A stretch of 64,000 bases of DNA from Anaeramoeba flamelloides (GCA_027625915.1 JANTQA010000023.1:17608001-17672000), one strand, 5' to 3'; positions 33,695 through 45,294 are shown, counted from the first letter of the stretch. Program-made: numbers and translations. Notes: generated by a model not told the origin, from the letters alone.

Positions 33695-33985
33695 TAAGAA
33701 TAAAAATAAATCAAAACATTGTGAATTATGTAAAAAGCCAAAAATGAATAATTTAGATATTATTGAAGATTTAGACCATTTTCTATGGAACTGTCCACCC
33801 TAAGAAAATAATCCTAAAATTTAAATATCTGAATTAAAAAAAATTAATATTTTGTATATATTAAAAAATAATAATATTTCTAATATTATTATAAAAAAAG
33901 ATTCATCCTCCTTATCAGCCTTAATGGGTAATAAACTTATTTTTGAATGTTTAATAAAATTCCTAAATTTTTATTTAGGAATTTC
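33695..33985 (+). mobile_element. LINE 3'-end fragment
   Basis: A frame reads HCELCKKPK, then EDLDHFLWNCPP: the same C-x2-C and HFLWxC zinc-knuckle tail as the LINE at 23.8-24.8 kb. A stop follows, and a shifted remnant goes on to about 33985. Only the last part of a LINE remains. It lies directly beside the right border of the TTAA element. Confidence 0.75.
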
Positions 33986-34004
33986 GGAAGTGCCTAACTT
34001 TTCC

Positions 34005-34080
34005 AGAATTTAAAAGAATTGAGCAAAATCAAAGATTTTTCAATATTCTTTTGAATTTTGGAAAAGCTAAGGGAGGTTTT
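34005..34080. repeat. Hairpin of family R
   Basis: TTTTCCAGAATTTAAAAGAA and its inverse TTCTTTTGAATTTTGGAAAA around a short loop. Related hairpins are at about 19454-19496 and 53165-53240. Confidence 0.6.
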
Positions 34081-34507
34081 TTTGAATTTGAGAAATAAAC
34101 CGAAAACTACATAAATTTTCTTTTTCTTTCTCAAATTAAAAAAAACTTAACGGCAAATTAGATCGGTCAATACCCCCCCCTCTTAAATAATAAAAAATAA
34201 AAAGTAATCCTAGTATTAGTAAAAAATTCATCGATTTTTGAAAACAAATCTATTTTTCAGAACATATTTAAAAGTTAAAATATCAAAAGTAATTATTTTT
34301 GGGAAATACTGAGTTTGAGTTTAAGGTTAACAAAATTTGTTTAGTAAAAATTTCTGAATATTTCGATTTTTATTTTATAAACTACTTTCTTCCATTCAAA
34401 ATTAATAAATAATATATAAAAAAGAGTTGATAAAATTGATAAATTATTTTATTTTAAAACAAAAAAAAAAGATATGGTTGTGAATTGAACTATTGAATAA
34501 AATCAAT

Positions 34508-34894
34508 TTAGTTTTTTTCCGATCCTTCTTTCTTTTTTGGCCTTAAGGCTTCATGTATAAATGGAATAACACCACCTTCGTGAATTGTAACACCGTCAAG
34601 AAGTTTTCCAAGTTCGTCATCAGACTTGATAGCTAATTGGACATGTCTTGGGAGGATTCTTTGCTTTTTGTTATCAATTGCTGCGTTTCCTGCCAATTCG
34701 AGTAATTCTGCAGTCAAATATTCAAGAACAGCTGCCATGTAAACTGGAGCGCCAGCACCAACTCTGTTTGCATATTTTCCTTCTCTTAAATGTCGATGGA
34801 TACGACCAACTGGAAATTGGAGACCAGCTTTGAATGATCTTGAAACTGGTTTAGCTTTTGGTTTCTTTTCGCCTTTCTTTGCTTTTTTGGACAT
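34508..34894 (-). CDS. Histone H2A
   Basis: The 128-residue H2A forms the H2A-H2B dimer of the nucleosome. A Lys-rich start leads into [19 protein letters not shown], then the standard [18 protein letters not shown] and [22 protein letters not shown], and an end KKKEGSEKN. Loop 1 and the GVTI docking segment look like replication-type H2A, but HRHLREGKY and [11 protein letters not shown] are closer to H2A.Z, so the sequence mixes both signatures. The C-terminus has no SQ motif, so it is not of H2A.X type. The gene is intronless. It faces H2B copy 1 head to head, 3.2 kb apart, and shares about 300 bp of upstream sequence with both H2B genes. Confidence 0.97.
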   Translation of the reverse strand: MSKKAKKGEKKPKAKPVSRSFKAGLQFPVGRIHRHLREGKYANRVGAGAPVYMAAVLEYLTAELLELAGNAAIDNKKQRILPRHVQLAIKSDDELGKLLDGVTIHEGGVIPFIHEALRPKKKEGSEKN

Positions 34895-35205
34895 TTTGTT
34901 TGTAATAAAGTTTTTTATTGAATAATTATAATTGATAAAAAATGATTTTAATTATTGTTTATTTTTTTTTTAAAATTATTTTTTTATTTTTTTACTTTTT
35001 TTTATTTTTAGATAATCCAATATTTTACCGATTTATATTGATTTTTCTCAAAATCTTTATTTTTATTAATTTCTGTTCGTGAATTATTCTTTTGATATTG
35101 AATTCAATATACAACGAAAATTTAGTATACATCAGTGTTTACCACATAGACACAATACAAAGAACTTATCTTCCAATTATTTTCCAATTAAACTTAAAAA
35201 TTCGA
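34895..35205 (-). promoter_or_regulatory. H2A upstream region shared with both H2B genes
   Basis: This whole interval aligns with the regions upstream of both H2B genes. It holds the shared motif at 35011-35037 (coding strand: AAAATATTGGATTAT preceded by TATAAATCGGT), with ATTGG 127 nt from the ATG. Other shared blocks are ATTGAATTCAATATCAAAAG, AATAAAAATAAAGATTTTG and AATAATTGGAAGATAAG. Confidence 0.7.
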
Positions 35206-35822
35206 CTGTATTTTGAATTGTAAATTGAAAACAATTTTCACTTGATTTTCCATACTTTTCTTGAGCAAACAAACAGTTGGAAAAGAAGAAGATTGGGTTT
35301 TGTAAACTTTATTTGAAAAAGGAAATTTTAAATGAAGTATCAATTTTTCCTATTTTTAACCTAAAATTACAGTATTGTCGGAACAAAGATTTTTATTTGT
35401 CTCTAGTTTTTCAAGTAATACCATATTTAGACCACGGGAATCTTTTTTTTTTCCTTTATTTGATTCATTCTTTCATCTTTTAAAGGGAGCCTATTTTCTC
35501 CAAATTAATAATCCAAAATTTTTTGTTAATTTTCCAAAAAAGTTTTAATGTTACAAGAGGAAGATGAGTTTCAACTTTGATAAAATCAATTCGTTATTAC
35601 ATTTCTAGAGATTAAATTAATGTCCCTTATTGAACTGTAAATTAAAATTATGATCCCTGATTTAAACAATAGATAGGATAAATAATACACTTGATTTTTA
35701 TTTTCATTTTTCTTTTTCAAATAAAGTTTTTAAAACCCAACCTTTTTCTTTCCGAACTGTTTTTTTGCTCAAGAAAAATATGGAAAATCAAGTGAAAATT
35801 GTTTTCCATTTAAAATTGAGTA
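35206..35822. mobile_element. Long hairpin element in the H2A upstream region (A-related)
   Basis: Arms of about 110 bp: AAACAATTTTCACTTGATTT, then GCTCAAGAAAA and AACCCAA blocks at the left, all inverted at the right (35710-35810). The left tip CTGTATTTTGAATT resembles the family A ends. At the corresponding place upstream of H2B copy 1 only a stub remains (about 37744-37766, ending AAATACCAG). The open frame at 35277-35483 lies inside this element and is not a gene. Confidence 0.75.
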
Positions 35823-35829
35823 AAAATAA

Positions 35830-35965
35830 AATTTTCTAAATCTAAAAATCTTCTAAAAAAATTTTAGTGAAGAAAACTATCAGAAAATACTTTTAAAAGC
35901 TTATTTGGGATTTAAAAACTTGGTATTTGAAAAATTAAAGAATTTAAGATTGGATTGAAAAAAAA
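35830..35965. repeat. Distal inverted arm, H2A side
   Basis: It matches, inverted, 37620-37735 on the H2B side. The best blocks are AAAAATCTTCTAAAAAAATT and TTTAGTGAAGAAAAC. Together with the promoter arms it makes an interrupted palindrome between the H2A and H2B genes. Confidence 0.65.
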
Positions 35966-36656
35966 AATATCATTATTATTGTTCTTAAATAATTTTTCGA
36001 TAATTACTCTTATCAGAATAGATTTGATTTAAATTTGTAATTCTGGTAATAAAAATCATATTCCGAGACCATTATGTATATTTTTTAAGTTCAAGATCCT
36101 TTGAATTTTAGATCAAAGAGTAAAATTTTCAAACAGAAAATGAAAATATATTTTCATTTTCTTCTAAAAACGTTAAATCGAATAAAGTAAATCGAAAATG
36201 ATACTTGATGAATTCCAAGTCGGATATTAAGAAACAAAATTATGGTAAACACTTTTTAATTTAAAAAAATTTGCTTTTTAAAATCCAAAACAGAAAAAAT
36301 ATTTGAAAAAGTGTGTCAATTGTACTTGTTTTGGGATTTTGTGTAAAAAAAGACTAAAATCTTTAAAAATTAAATTTCAATATTGATTATTTCTAGAAAC
36401 AGTAAAGTCGATTTGATTCGACAAATAGAGAATTTAAAACCTATCCTAAGGTTTAAAAATATTGTTCAGGATTATCCAATTTGTTTGCAAATTATCAAAT
36501 AGGATCTTACTTTTTTTGAAAATTTTGAGATTTTGAGAAAAATTTTGAACGATCAGAAATTTCACACCATTAGCCCAACTCAAAATTATGTAGCACCGAA
36601 TAAAATCAATTAGCATCGAAATTAAAGATAAATTGTCTTCAATAATGAAGAAAAAA

Positions 36657-36824
36657 CTAGGAATATTGAATTATAAATGAGTAAAAATTTTCACATCATT
36701 TTCACTTTTCTTGTTTTTAACAAAACCCCATCTTACAACAACTTCAATTTGGAAAAATCTATTTATAAAAAGATAAATGGAAAAGGAATTGAATAAATTT
36801 TCACAATTTGAAATTCAAATCCCA
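36657..36824. mobile_element. Hairpin MITE family A, copy 3
   Basis: Right end AAATTCAAATCCCAG followed by TA; left end CTAGGAATATTGAATTATAA. Inner arms: GTAAAAATTTTCAC and AATAAATTTTCACAA. It lies in the H2A-H2B intergenic region, which otherwise has no gene (35966-36656 and 36825-37619 show nothing recognisable). Confidence 0.65.
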
Positions 36825-37619
36825 GTAAATTTTTTGTCTAAAATTATACAGTAGACAAACTAACCAATGTTTTTAGCTTCAATGTTTTTTAAAAAATTTA
36901 ACTCATTAAAATAATATTGATGACTGTCGAAATAAAAGAAACAAATGAATTGGATAAAAAAACACATAAACACGAAACAGGGTTATTTGAAGAATTTTAA
37001 ATTCCAATATTGTGGATCATTCAAGATTAATTGAAATTTATTAACAAAAAAACTATTTAATTTCACAAAATTTGTAATTATGTCGAAATTGTAAAGTAAA
37101 AAAGGTATTAATATTTTTTTGAACCATTTACTTAAATTCTAAATCTAATCCCAAAAGATAATTTAAATCCAACTCAAGTTTGTTGGTATGTTTCTTTCTG
37201 TTCCTCAAATACTCAAATCAGAAAAAATATTACTTTAGTTTTTACTAATATGTTAAAGTTAGTAATCATTTTTAATCCCCAACACCCTACTCTGAACTTG
37301 AATTCTAAAACAAAAGGAACAAATTTTTTCTAAAACTTGTTTAAAAATCTTAGAAACTCAGAAAGTAAAAGAATTAAAATAGATCATCTAAAAACACAAT
37401 TCTCAAAGCGAAACCTTAGTCATGTGAATTTCCGTGATTCAATAATTAAAATTTGAATTTGATCGTTCAAGAATTTTATTATAAAGATGAATGAAGTTAT
37501 TCTTCTTTTTATTTTTCAAAAAGTGTCATTAATTACCTTTACTAAACCATTTTATCAGTTTAAAGTTTCAAAATTTTGAAAAAATTTTTGAGAGAACTCG
37601 TTACTTTTTTAAAATTAAA

Positions 37620-38067
37620 TCACAAAATCTTCAATTTTTATTAATCAAAGTTTTTAAATATCAAATAATCTTTTAAAAACATTTTTCTCTGGTTTTCTTC
37701 ACTAAAATTTTTTTAGAAGATTTTTAGAAAAAAAATCATGTTCTCTTTAAAATTCAAATACCAGTCAAATTTTTATGTTTAATTGGAAAATAATTGGAAG
37801 ATAAGTTCTTTGGATTGAGTCTATGTGGTAAACATTGATGTAAACTTTATTTTTAAGAAAACTGAATTCAATATCAAAAGAAATATTCGTAACCAGAAAT
37901 TATTAATAAAAATAAAGATTTTGAGAAAAAAAAATATAAATCGGGAAAATATTGGATTATTTTTTCAAAAAATAAAAATAAAAAAAAAATTAAAAAAAAA
38001 ATAAACGATAATTTAAATCATTTTTTATCAATTATTATTATTTAATAAAAAACTAAATTCAAACATA
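37620..38067 (+). promoter_or_regulatory. H2B copy 1 upstream region with shared histone motif
   Basis: The motif lies at 37935-37960: TATAAATCGGG followed by AAAATATTGGATTAT, with ATTGG 117 nt before the ATG. The region aligns with the upstream sequences of H2A (inverted) and H2B copy 2. A stub of the family A element sits at about 37744-37766. Confidence 0.7.
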
Positions 38068-38412
38068 ATGTCCAAAAAAACAGTTAACAAGGAAGATGAA
38101 ACCAAAAAAAGAAAAAGAAGAGTTGAAACATACTCAACATATGTATACAAAGTGTTAAAACAAGTCCATCCAGAAATTGGAATCTCCAACAAAGCAATGA
38201 GGATCATGAATTCATTTGTGATGGATGTCTTTGAAAGACTTGCAATGGAAGCCTCAAACTTGGCCAGATTCAACAAAAGAGGAACAATCACATCCAGGGA
38301 AGTCCAATCTGCCACACGATTATTGTTACCAGGTGAACTTGCAAGACATGCAGTTTCAGAAGGAACTAAAGCTGTCACAAAATACTCAAATGCTACACAC
38401 AAAGATGATTAA
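38068..38412 (+). CDS. Histone H2B, copy 1
   Basis: The 114-residue product pairs with H2A. A short Lys-rich tail (about 1-19) precedes [21 protein letters not shown]; then come [37 protein letters not shown] and [13 protein letters not shown]. The lysine in AVTKY, ubiquitinated in other eukaryotes, is kept, and the C-terminus extends a few residues past the usual end. The protein is identical to copy 2 (48467-48811), and I see no coding base difference. After the stop comes a perfect palindrome ATTATTTTAAAATAAT (38465-38480) that copy 2 also has. It is not the metazoan histone stem-loop. Confidence 0.97.
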   Translation: MSKKTVNKEDETKKRKRRVETYSTYVYKVLKQVHPEIGISNKAMRIMNSFVMDVFERLAMEASNLARFNKRGTITSREVQSATRLLLPGELARHAVSEGTKAVTKYSNATHKDD

Positions 38413-38706
38413 ATTTACTGAACACTTTCATTTGTAGTCTTTATTATCATCAAGAAAGAAGACTATTATTTTAAAATAATTTCTTTTTCTTTTTGAAATA
38501 AAGATCCTTTAAAAAAATAAAAATATTTTAATAATTTCAGATTTTTATTTGATTTTTTTTTTTATTTTGATTTTAAACTTTTGATTTGACTCTTTGGATG
38601 CTATATTTTAATTTTTTATTTTTCTTGCTTAATTCGTTAAAGTAACTTTTCGATTATTAAGTATATAATAAATCTTCTTTTGTTCGTATCGTTCAAAGTA
38701 TCTTTT

Positions 38707-38882
38707 CTAATGTTATTTTAATTATAAATAGGAAAAAATATTTACTTCATTTTCAATTTCCTTTTTCAAATAAAATCAAAGTTCACAAATTAACGCCTTA
38801 TTTCTTTGAAAACTATATTTATGAAAAGAAAAATATGGGAATGGAAGTGAAAATTTTAACTCATTTAGAGTTCAAATACCAG
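38707..38882. mobile_element. Hairpin MITE family A, copy 4
   Basis: Right end GAGTTCAAATACCAG with inner GGAAGTGAAAATTTTAAC; left arm diverged (AGGAAAAAATATTTACTTC). It lies about 300 bp after the H2B copy 1 stop codon. Confidence 0.65.
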
Positions 38883-39016
38883 GATTTCTCCATAATACTT
38901 TTGAATTTATAAAAATAAAATCATTTCATTTTGGAGAGCTTTTGATTTATTGTTCAAGGTTAAATGTTAGAAATATTTTGTCAGAGAAGGATAAAATTTT
39001 GAAGTGATTAAATTTA

Positions 39017-39476
39017 CAGCTGTTCCAACCCTACCGTGAAAATTTATAAGACACAGAAATTGATTTTCTATTATTAAATTTTGTCATGTATAACAAACCG
39101 TAAAATGGATATGAAAGTTTATTATCAACCATAAAAATTTTTATTAGAAGAGAAAAAAATTTATATTATCCAATTTTTGGTTTTTGAAAATGGCAAATAA
39201 ATTGTAAAAAAAAGTATATTAATAAGGATCTTGAATTTCTAAAATTGGGAGTATTTCGGTTTTAAACAATTTAAAAGCAAGGATCGAAAAATACTTTCAT
39301 GTTTCTGTGATTTCTTTTCTTATGAAATTCCAATTTTTTTCTTTCTTTAAGATTAAAAGAAAATTTTCTCATATGATATGATAGAAATTGAATTTTCTAT
39401 TTCATAAATGGAAATTTTATAATATACAAAGGATCTGTATATCTTATAATTTTTTACGGTAGGGTTGGAACAGCTG
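39017..39476. mobile_element. TA-flanked TIR element family I
   Basis: 460 bp. It starts CAGCTGTTCCAACCCTACCG and ends CGGTAGGGTTGGAACAGCTG, a perfect 20 bp inverse, with TA outside both ends. The arms continue imperfectly (GTGAAAAATT-like, then TATAAGA). No frame. A related left end occurs at about 42205. CAG-type ends with TA target sites fit Tc1/mariner relatives. Confidence 0.88.
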
Positions 39477-39689
39477 TATGTTGTTCTAATTCAAAGAATA
39501 TCTAGATATTTCTCTAGGTACCATTATTCGAAGTATATGAAACTTATTTAGTTATTTAAAACATATTATTTTTGGGTTTACTTTTAAATGAATGTATCAA
39601 ATCTCATTTATAGAACAACATAAAAAAGTTTTACTTCTTTTTAACTCAAAAAAGAAACACTCATAGTAGCTAAAAAAATTCCAGACATG

Positions 39690-39960
39690 AAAAAAATCCC
39701 CATACACGATTTTTGATTGTGAACATTCGCAAAATTGAAGTGTGATTATTTTTATTTAAAACCAAATCCTTTTATTTAAGAAACAAACCAGGGATATTAA
39801 AACCCACCCATCTGTTAGAACAAGGATTAATTAAATTACACCGATACGAAACATCATCCAATCTATCAAAAAACATGAAAAAAAAAAAAAAAATATCATT
39901 TTCCAAACTCTAACAAACCTCGATAAAACACGATTATTTTTTAAAAAAAAATATATCTTT
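39690..39960 (-). repeat. Fragment related to element H
   Basis: Diverged relative of 22365-22740 and of the interior of 29367-29824 (TTGTGAACATTCGCAAAATT, then AAACCAAATCCTTTT). No ends were recognised. Confidence 0.4.
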
Positions 39961-40379
39961 TTTTTTTTATTTTATTATTTAATGGATATGTTGTTAACCC
40001 ATCGTTTTTATCGGGATTCTTAAATTTTTATTTAGAAATTTTAATAAATATCAAAAAATTAGTCTATTACCCACTAATACGAATAAATGTATTGTGTTTT
40101 TTTTTTAAAATAATATTAAATATATTATTATTTTTTAATACTGTTATTTTACAATTAAAAAAAGAAAATTTTTACTTCAGGCTCCAAATATTATAAATTA
40201 ATTATCAGCTAAAAAAAACCAAATATCTTGAGAAATTCTATTAGAAATGCTATTTTAAGACATTATATTAATCTTTCTTATTGGACTTTGATATAAAATT
40301 TTAATTATGGGAATTGGATTTTTACAGTATATTAGATAAATTAATTTTTTTTCATCCAGATATCCACATTTTATGATTC

Positions 40380-40890
40380 TTTTGGGAAAATTATTAAATT
40401 TCAATTTTGGCAAATTTCCATTTTTTTCAAAATAGTCAATTCCATTGAAATATATTGAGGGTGGGCATTTAAAGCACCCTTCACTGGTGGGTTAATTTAT
40501 GTTAGGGGAGGTTAGAGTATACCTGGGAGGTTTGGATGGTATACTAGGGAATTTTGGCAAGGATTTTGAGAAAAAAAAATAATTAAGAGAACAATTAGAC
40601 CTTGACAACTTGTTTTTAGGGGAAAAAAAAATCCACTTGACTTTTTGTGTTAAAAATGATTTTCGAACAAATTTATGAGAATATTTAGTATTAGTGATTT
40701 CAAGATTTTGGATATTCTACAATTTAAGTAATAAAATACAACCAATCACAATACACTCTTTTTGATTTTTTCGGCCCACAATTATAAAAAACCATTAAAA
40801 ATCATCAAACCAATAATAATTATCAAGAAACCCTTCAAAAATATGAAAAAATCCAATTTGACCAATTTTAAAATTTAATAATATACACAT
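40380..40890 (+). repeat. Dispersed repeat P, copy 2
   Basis: Partner of 11640-12160 in the same orientation. It contains an unusually G-rich patch at about 40490-40560 (GGTGGG, GGGGAGG, CTGGGAGG). Non-coding. Confidence 0.6.
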
Positions 40891-40949
40891 TATTTTCATA
40901 GGTTGGGCGGCACCAGATAAAAAAAGTAAATTTATTTATATTATCAAAC

Positions 40950-41470
40950 AATTACCTAGTTATTCTATATATACAGATCAATAATGAATTTTGGATAAAT
41001 TTATTACAAGACCCATAAAAAATTTGGCTATTTAAAAAAAGAAAATGATTATAAATAAAAGTAATTCCACAATAATTTTCCATATATTCACAAGTAAACA
41101 CCCTACAAGGTATATTTTTCACTTTCACATCTGTTTCAAGACCACCATTAATTTTTTTTTTCAATATCAAAATTTGATCTTGATATAGATTTTTAAAAAG
41201 TTTAATATAATAATAAGAAAGCCCAAATTGTAAATATTTGGATAAAAATGAGTTGATATAAAAAATAAACTTCTGATAAGGATCAAAAAAAAAAAAAATC
41301 ATTATGTGCCAAGTTAATTTTATATAGTTCCTCAAAGAATTTCCAAAGTTTGTAGTCATTTTGGGTTTTGAAAATTCCTTTTTGGAAAATCAAAAAAAAA
41401 TCTTGAATATAGTCTCTTTTAGGAAAAAATATTTTCAATATGAGTTTTCTTATTCTCATAACCAACTTTT
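40950..41470 (-). mobile_element. Decayed LINE reverse-transcriptase fragment
   Basis: Two overlapping leftward frames (41465-41283 and 41359-40952) read, in part, FLSKYLQFGLSYYYIKLFKNL, LYQDQI and INGGLETD, the usual order of blocks before the catalytic core of non-LTR reverse transcriptases. The segment after that is poorly conserved and the catalytic motif is not visible. It is a relic with frame changes. A related piece lies at 42225-42620. Confidence 0.5.
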
Positions 41471-42224
41471 TAAAAATCTATATCAACACCACAATCCAAC
41501 ATTGAAAAAATTTCACTCTGGTTTTGTATGTGCTGTATAATTAATATTTGAATTATCAAAAAAAAAAAAAACTACTTGTTGTTACAGTTTCTTGATATAT
41601 AAAATTCTATTTTGGAAATGATAAAAAATCATAGAAAGCATATTAACTATCCTTATAAACAATACCAAAAGTAATTATTTTTTAATTTTCAATACTTGAT
41701 TCATTTGGGTAACTTTTATTATATTAATAAAATAATAAATCTTGGTTTGTGCTTATCTCACAAATGGAACCTATTTATTTTCAAGATGATTCTTTTGATT
41801 TTCCATAAATAAAAATATTTCCTTATTTTGGTACTTTTAAACTATTACAAGATTTATCGAAAACTTTTTACAAAACATTTAAACAACTTTAACCATTCAA
41901 AAATGACACAAAATATATCTGAATAATAAAAGTAAAAATAACAAATTCTATTACTTTTCCAATCTTTAAAATTCATTGTTTTGTGGATTTTAAAAGACCC
42001 TTGAATTTATAATAATTGTTTTTTTTGATGTGAACACGGTTAATTTGCCATTTTAATTCCCACTGCATAAGTAATTTAAAAAGTGTTTTTATTATTGGGG
42101 ATAATATGATAATATAAATAGGAATTAAATTATTTTACATCAAATTTGCCAGTGGATATATAGAAAAATAATGACGATTTAATACTTGTTATTTTTATCA
42201 ATACAGCTGTTCCAAGGCTACAGT

Positions 42225-42620
42225 GAAAATTTTTCAATATCAAATTTTGATGTTGATATAAATTTTTAAAAGGTTGATTATGAGAATAAGAAAGCTCATT
42301 ATGAAAAAAAAAATTCCTAAGTGAGTTGATCTGAAAAATAAATTACTCATATGATCGAAAAAAAATTCATTTATTTCAGAGTTAATTTTATGTTATTTCT
42401 AAATGAATTGCCAAAGTTTGTAGTCATTAAGGTTGCTGAAATTTCATGTATGTTTCACGTGAAATTTTCGATGTTTAGAGGCATTTTGTGTCTGAAAATT
42501 TATTTTTTAAAAATCAGAAAAAATTCTTAAATATGGGCTCATTTAGGTAATTTTTTTTTTTAAAAATGAGCTTATTTATTTTTATATTCAACTTTTGAAA
42601 AATTTATTATCAACAACAAG
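42225..42620 (-). mobile_element. Second LINE fragment, more decayed
   Basis: At the DNA level it resembles 41160-41480, for example GATATAAATTTTTAAAAG and CCAAAGTTTGTAGTCATT, with about 60 extra bases at 42440-42500. No frame survives. A family I-like left end (CAGCTGTTCCAA) abuts it at 42205. Confidence 0.5.
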
Positions 42621-42819
42621 GTTTAAATTGAAAAAAAAAACACGGTATCTTTGGGTAGACTGTAATTTAATACTTATGATTTATGCACAATAGAATAATG
42701 ATAATGTGATCAGCAATAGGATCTTAAAAAAAAACAATTAATATTGGAAAAATGAATCAAAATATATAAATAAAAACAAAAGAAAAGAACAAAAAAGAGA
42801 CTATTCTGTTGTTTATTCT

Positions 42820-42972
42820 TTGTTTTTAGACCTAGTTGATATATTGTTTGAACCAAATGATCAACGCCCGTAAATGGTTCTGGGATAATCGGGAACTTGC
42901 AACCCATGATTATACCCAATACAACTGGAAATAAAAACCCATGAATACTACAACCCTTTATATATTCTTAAT
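42820..42972 (-). mobile_element. Possible Mutator-like transposase fragment
   Basis: A leftward frame reads CSIHGFLFPVVLGIIMG and later HLVQTIYQLGL. The order H-G-F/Y-L-F-P-V-V, then an LxxL-G-L helix, resembles the central region of MULE-type transposases. Only about 50 residues remain and no catalytic residue can be assigned. The sequence is more G/C-rich than its surroundings. Confidence 0.4.
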
Positions 42973-43934
42973 TTATTTATTCTCTTTGGTTAAATCATTT
43001 TCTTGTCTTAGCCATTGTTTAAATATAGGCACTTTAAATCCAAAATAGTTCAAAAAAAAAAAGTTTTAGATAAGATTATAGATCTCAAGATTGTTTATAA
43101 TCTCAAGGGATGAGCCTCTATTATTTTTTTTTTTTAGCTAATTTCTAATTAAGGATTCTTTATATATATTTTAAGTTTCATAATGAAAAAAAAAGGGTTT
43201 TTCCAATCTAAGTAATTGGCAAAAAATTTTCTCGATCTCTATTTAATTTAGGTAAAAAAAAACAATAGAGACGATTACCTGAAGATTTTTTAAGATGGAT
43301 ATTTTTTTTAACAGGTGAAACTTATATTACCCCAAGGCCCAAAAACACTAAAAATTAAAAACTGATCAAAGACCTTCCATTAAAAAATTTTGAAAAACTA
43401 TATGAAAAACAAAAATAAATAAAATTTCGATTTAACTTTTTCCTTAAAAACTTTTTTTGCCAAAATAAGTGAATTAAAACTTGAAATTATGTATATTTTT
43501 AGATACAACAACTTATTTTAACTCATTTACTAAAACAAATTCTAACTTATGTGAATTTTATTTTGACAAAAGGGACTAATTTGGTCTTCAAATGCTTTTT
43601 TATTTTTAAATGGTAAAATTAAAAAAAAGTTATTTAAAAAGGATAAAATCCCTGGAAAAATCTTCTAATTTAATATATTAAACATTTCTTTGATTTCAAA
43701 TTTACCTCAACCCTAATTTTACAAAAAAAAAATAAAAAATTGCATTTTAATTTCAAAAAATATTTTTGATATTGAAAAATTGAGATTGTTTTGATACTAA
43801 AAAATTTTATCACAGTGGTTAATAGAATTTACTAAGAAAGCTAAATTTCGAAAAATATTAATCAGAAAAAAATAGTGGATTTTAATATTACGGACATATT
43901 GTTCAGTTTAAATTTTCGAATAAGTTGAATTAAA
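42973..43934. other. Intergenic, nothing recognised
   Basis: A/T-rich with short homopolymers. No supported gene. Confidence 0.35.
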
Positions 43935-44181
43935 TTAAGGACTATTCGAATTTTATACTCTGTGGGGGTTGAAATACCATACAATTAATGGGAAAACTGG
44001 TTAAAAAGTTAAGGTTTTGCTGAAAAATCAAAATATAGCAATTTTTGGAATTATTAACGATTTGATTGAAAATTAAAAAAATATTTTGACTTTCAGCAAA
44101 ACCTTAACTTTTTAACCGGTTTTCCCATTAATTGTATGGTATTTCAACCCACACAGAGCATAAAATTCGAATAGTCCTTAA
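43935..44181. mobile_element. TTAA-flanked hairpin element J
   Basis: 247 bp including TTAA at 43935-43938 and 44178-44181. The arms of about 100 bp are nearly perfect inverses: GGACTATTCGAATTTTAT, TTGAAATACCATACAATTAA and AGTTAAGGTTTTGCTGAAA recur inverted. The loop is only about 50 bases, so the RNA or single strand would fold into one long hairpin. Only this copy was seen. Confidence 0.88.
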
Positions 44182-45294
44182 GTGAGTAGCTACACAATAA
44201 GACATGATAAAAATTTGAGAGAGATGAGATAAGAACATTTTATATTAGTGGCGTGTGATCGTAGATTCTCTAAAAATTTTTTTAAAAAAATTATTTGATA
44301 TTTTTTTTTTAGTAATGTTCAACAATAAAACAATTGGGATTATATCGATAGAATAGTTTTTTTTATTATTATTTTTTTATCCAAATAAACTTAATTCCAT
44401 TAATTTGGACACATTTTAAACAGTTGGAAAAATAACAATAACATGATTTACATCCAATTCGAAATTAATTTTAATTCAACAAACTATTTCATTTTTTGTA
44501 TTTTTTGTTTTTGTTTTCATTTCCAATTTTTCAGTTACTTAATCTGTTTAGTTAGATCTGAAATTTTTTTATAGATGGTTGATAGAATGTTAGTGTTGAG
44601 TTTCAAAAATTGAAAAATTCACATACAACCTGTGCATGGTATCTTATCATTTGATCGATCAACCATTGTTGGTGTAATTTTAACAAATCTACCAATATAT
44701 TTTTTGTTCAAACTCTTTCATTTCAGCTCGTTTCCTTATTTTGGGTACACTTGTTTTGATTTTTTATTTTATATTGTTTTCTTATATTTGGATGAAAATG
44801 ATTACTTAAAAAACCATTAATACTATGTTATTTAAATATGGTTTTATATTATGTTTGGGAAAATATAATAAATTGAGTTTTTGTTTTCCTATTTTTGATT
44901 TTCTGATATGTCCAAATTTTTGGAATGGGGTTTAGTTTTTTTTTTGGGAGAAGATAATTTCAGATTTTTTGAATAAAACTTGTGGCTATTTTGTGTTTTA
45001 AACTTTGATAACATATAATCATATTCACTTCCCCAATTCCACTAAACGCAATGATTTAAAATCCTAATAAGTAATAATTTGACTTAATTATTATAATTTT
45101 GGAATTCTTCTAGCTATTTAAGTCCCATTTATGTTTCCTTTTATGATTCTTTCAATTGTAAAGTTGTTGTTCATTTTAAACAAAATCCATTAATCCCAAA
45201 TGCCACTAATAAAAAAATATTTCTAATTGCTTTATCTTGTCAGGATTAAAAAAATCTCAAAAATGATGAAAAAATAAAAAATGAAAAAATTAAA
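44182..45294. other. Intergenic, nothing recognised
   Basis: The open frame at 44632-44820 gives a hydrophobic Phe-rich peptide typical of chance frames in A/T-rich DNA. No repeat family was identified. Confidence 0.35.

Noticed and set aside
38028-38437. Reverse and shifted frames over H2B copy 1, and their counterparts at 48442-48851
   Set aside because: Shadows of the H2B genes; they are conserved between copies only because the DNA is nearly identical.
38465-38480. 3' palindrome ATTATTTTAAAATAAT as a histone stem-loop
   Set aside because: It is shared by both H2B genes but has no match to the canonical stem-loop and is not clearly present after H3, H4 or H2A; kept only as an observation in the gene entry.
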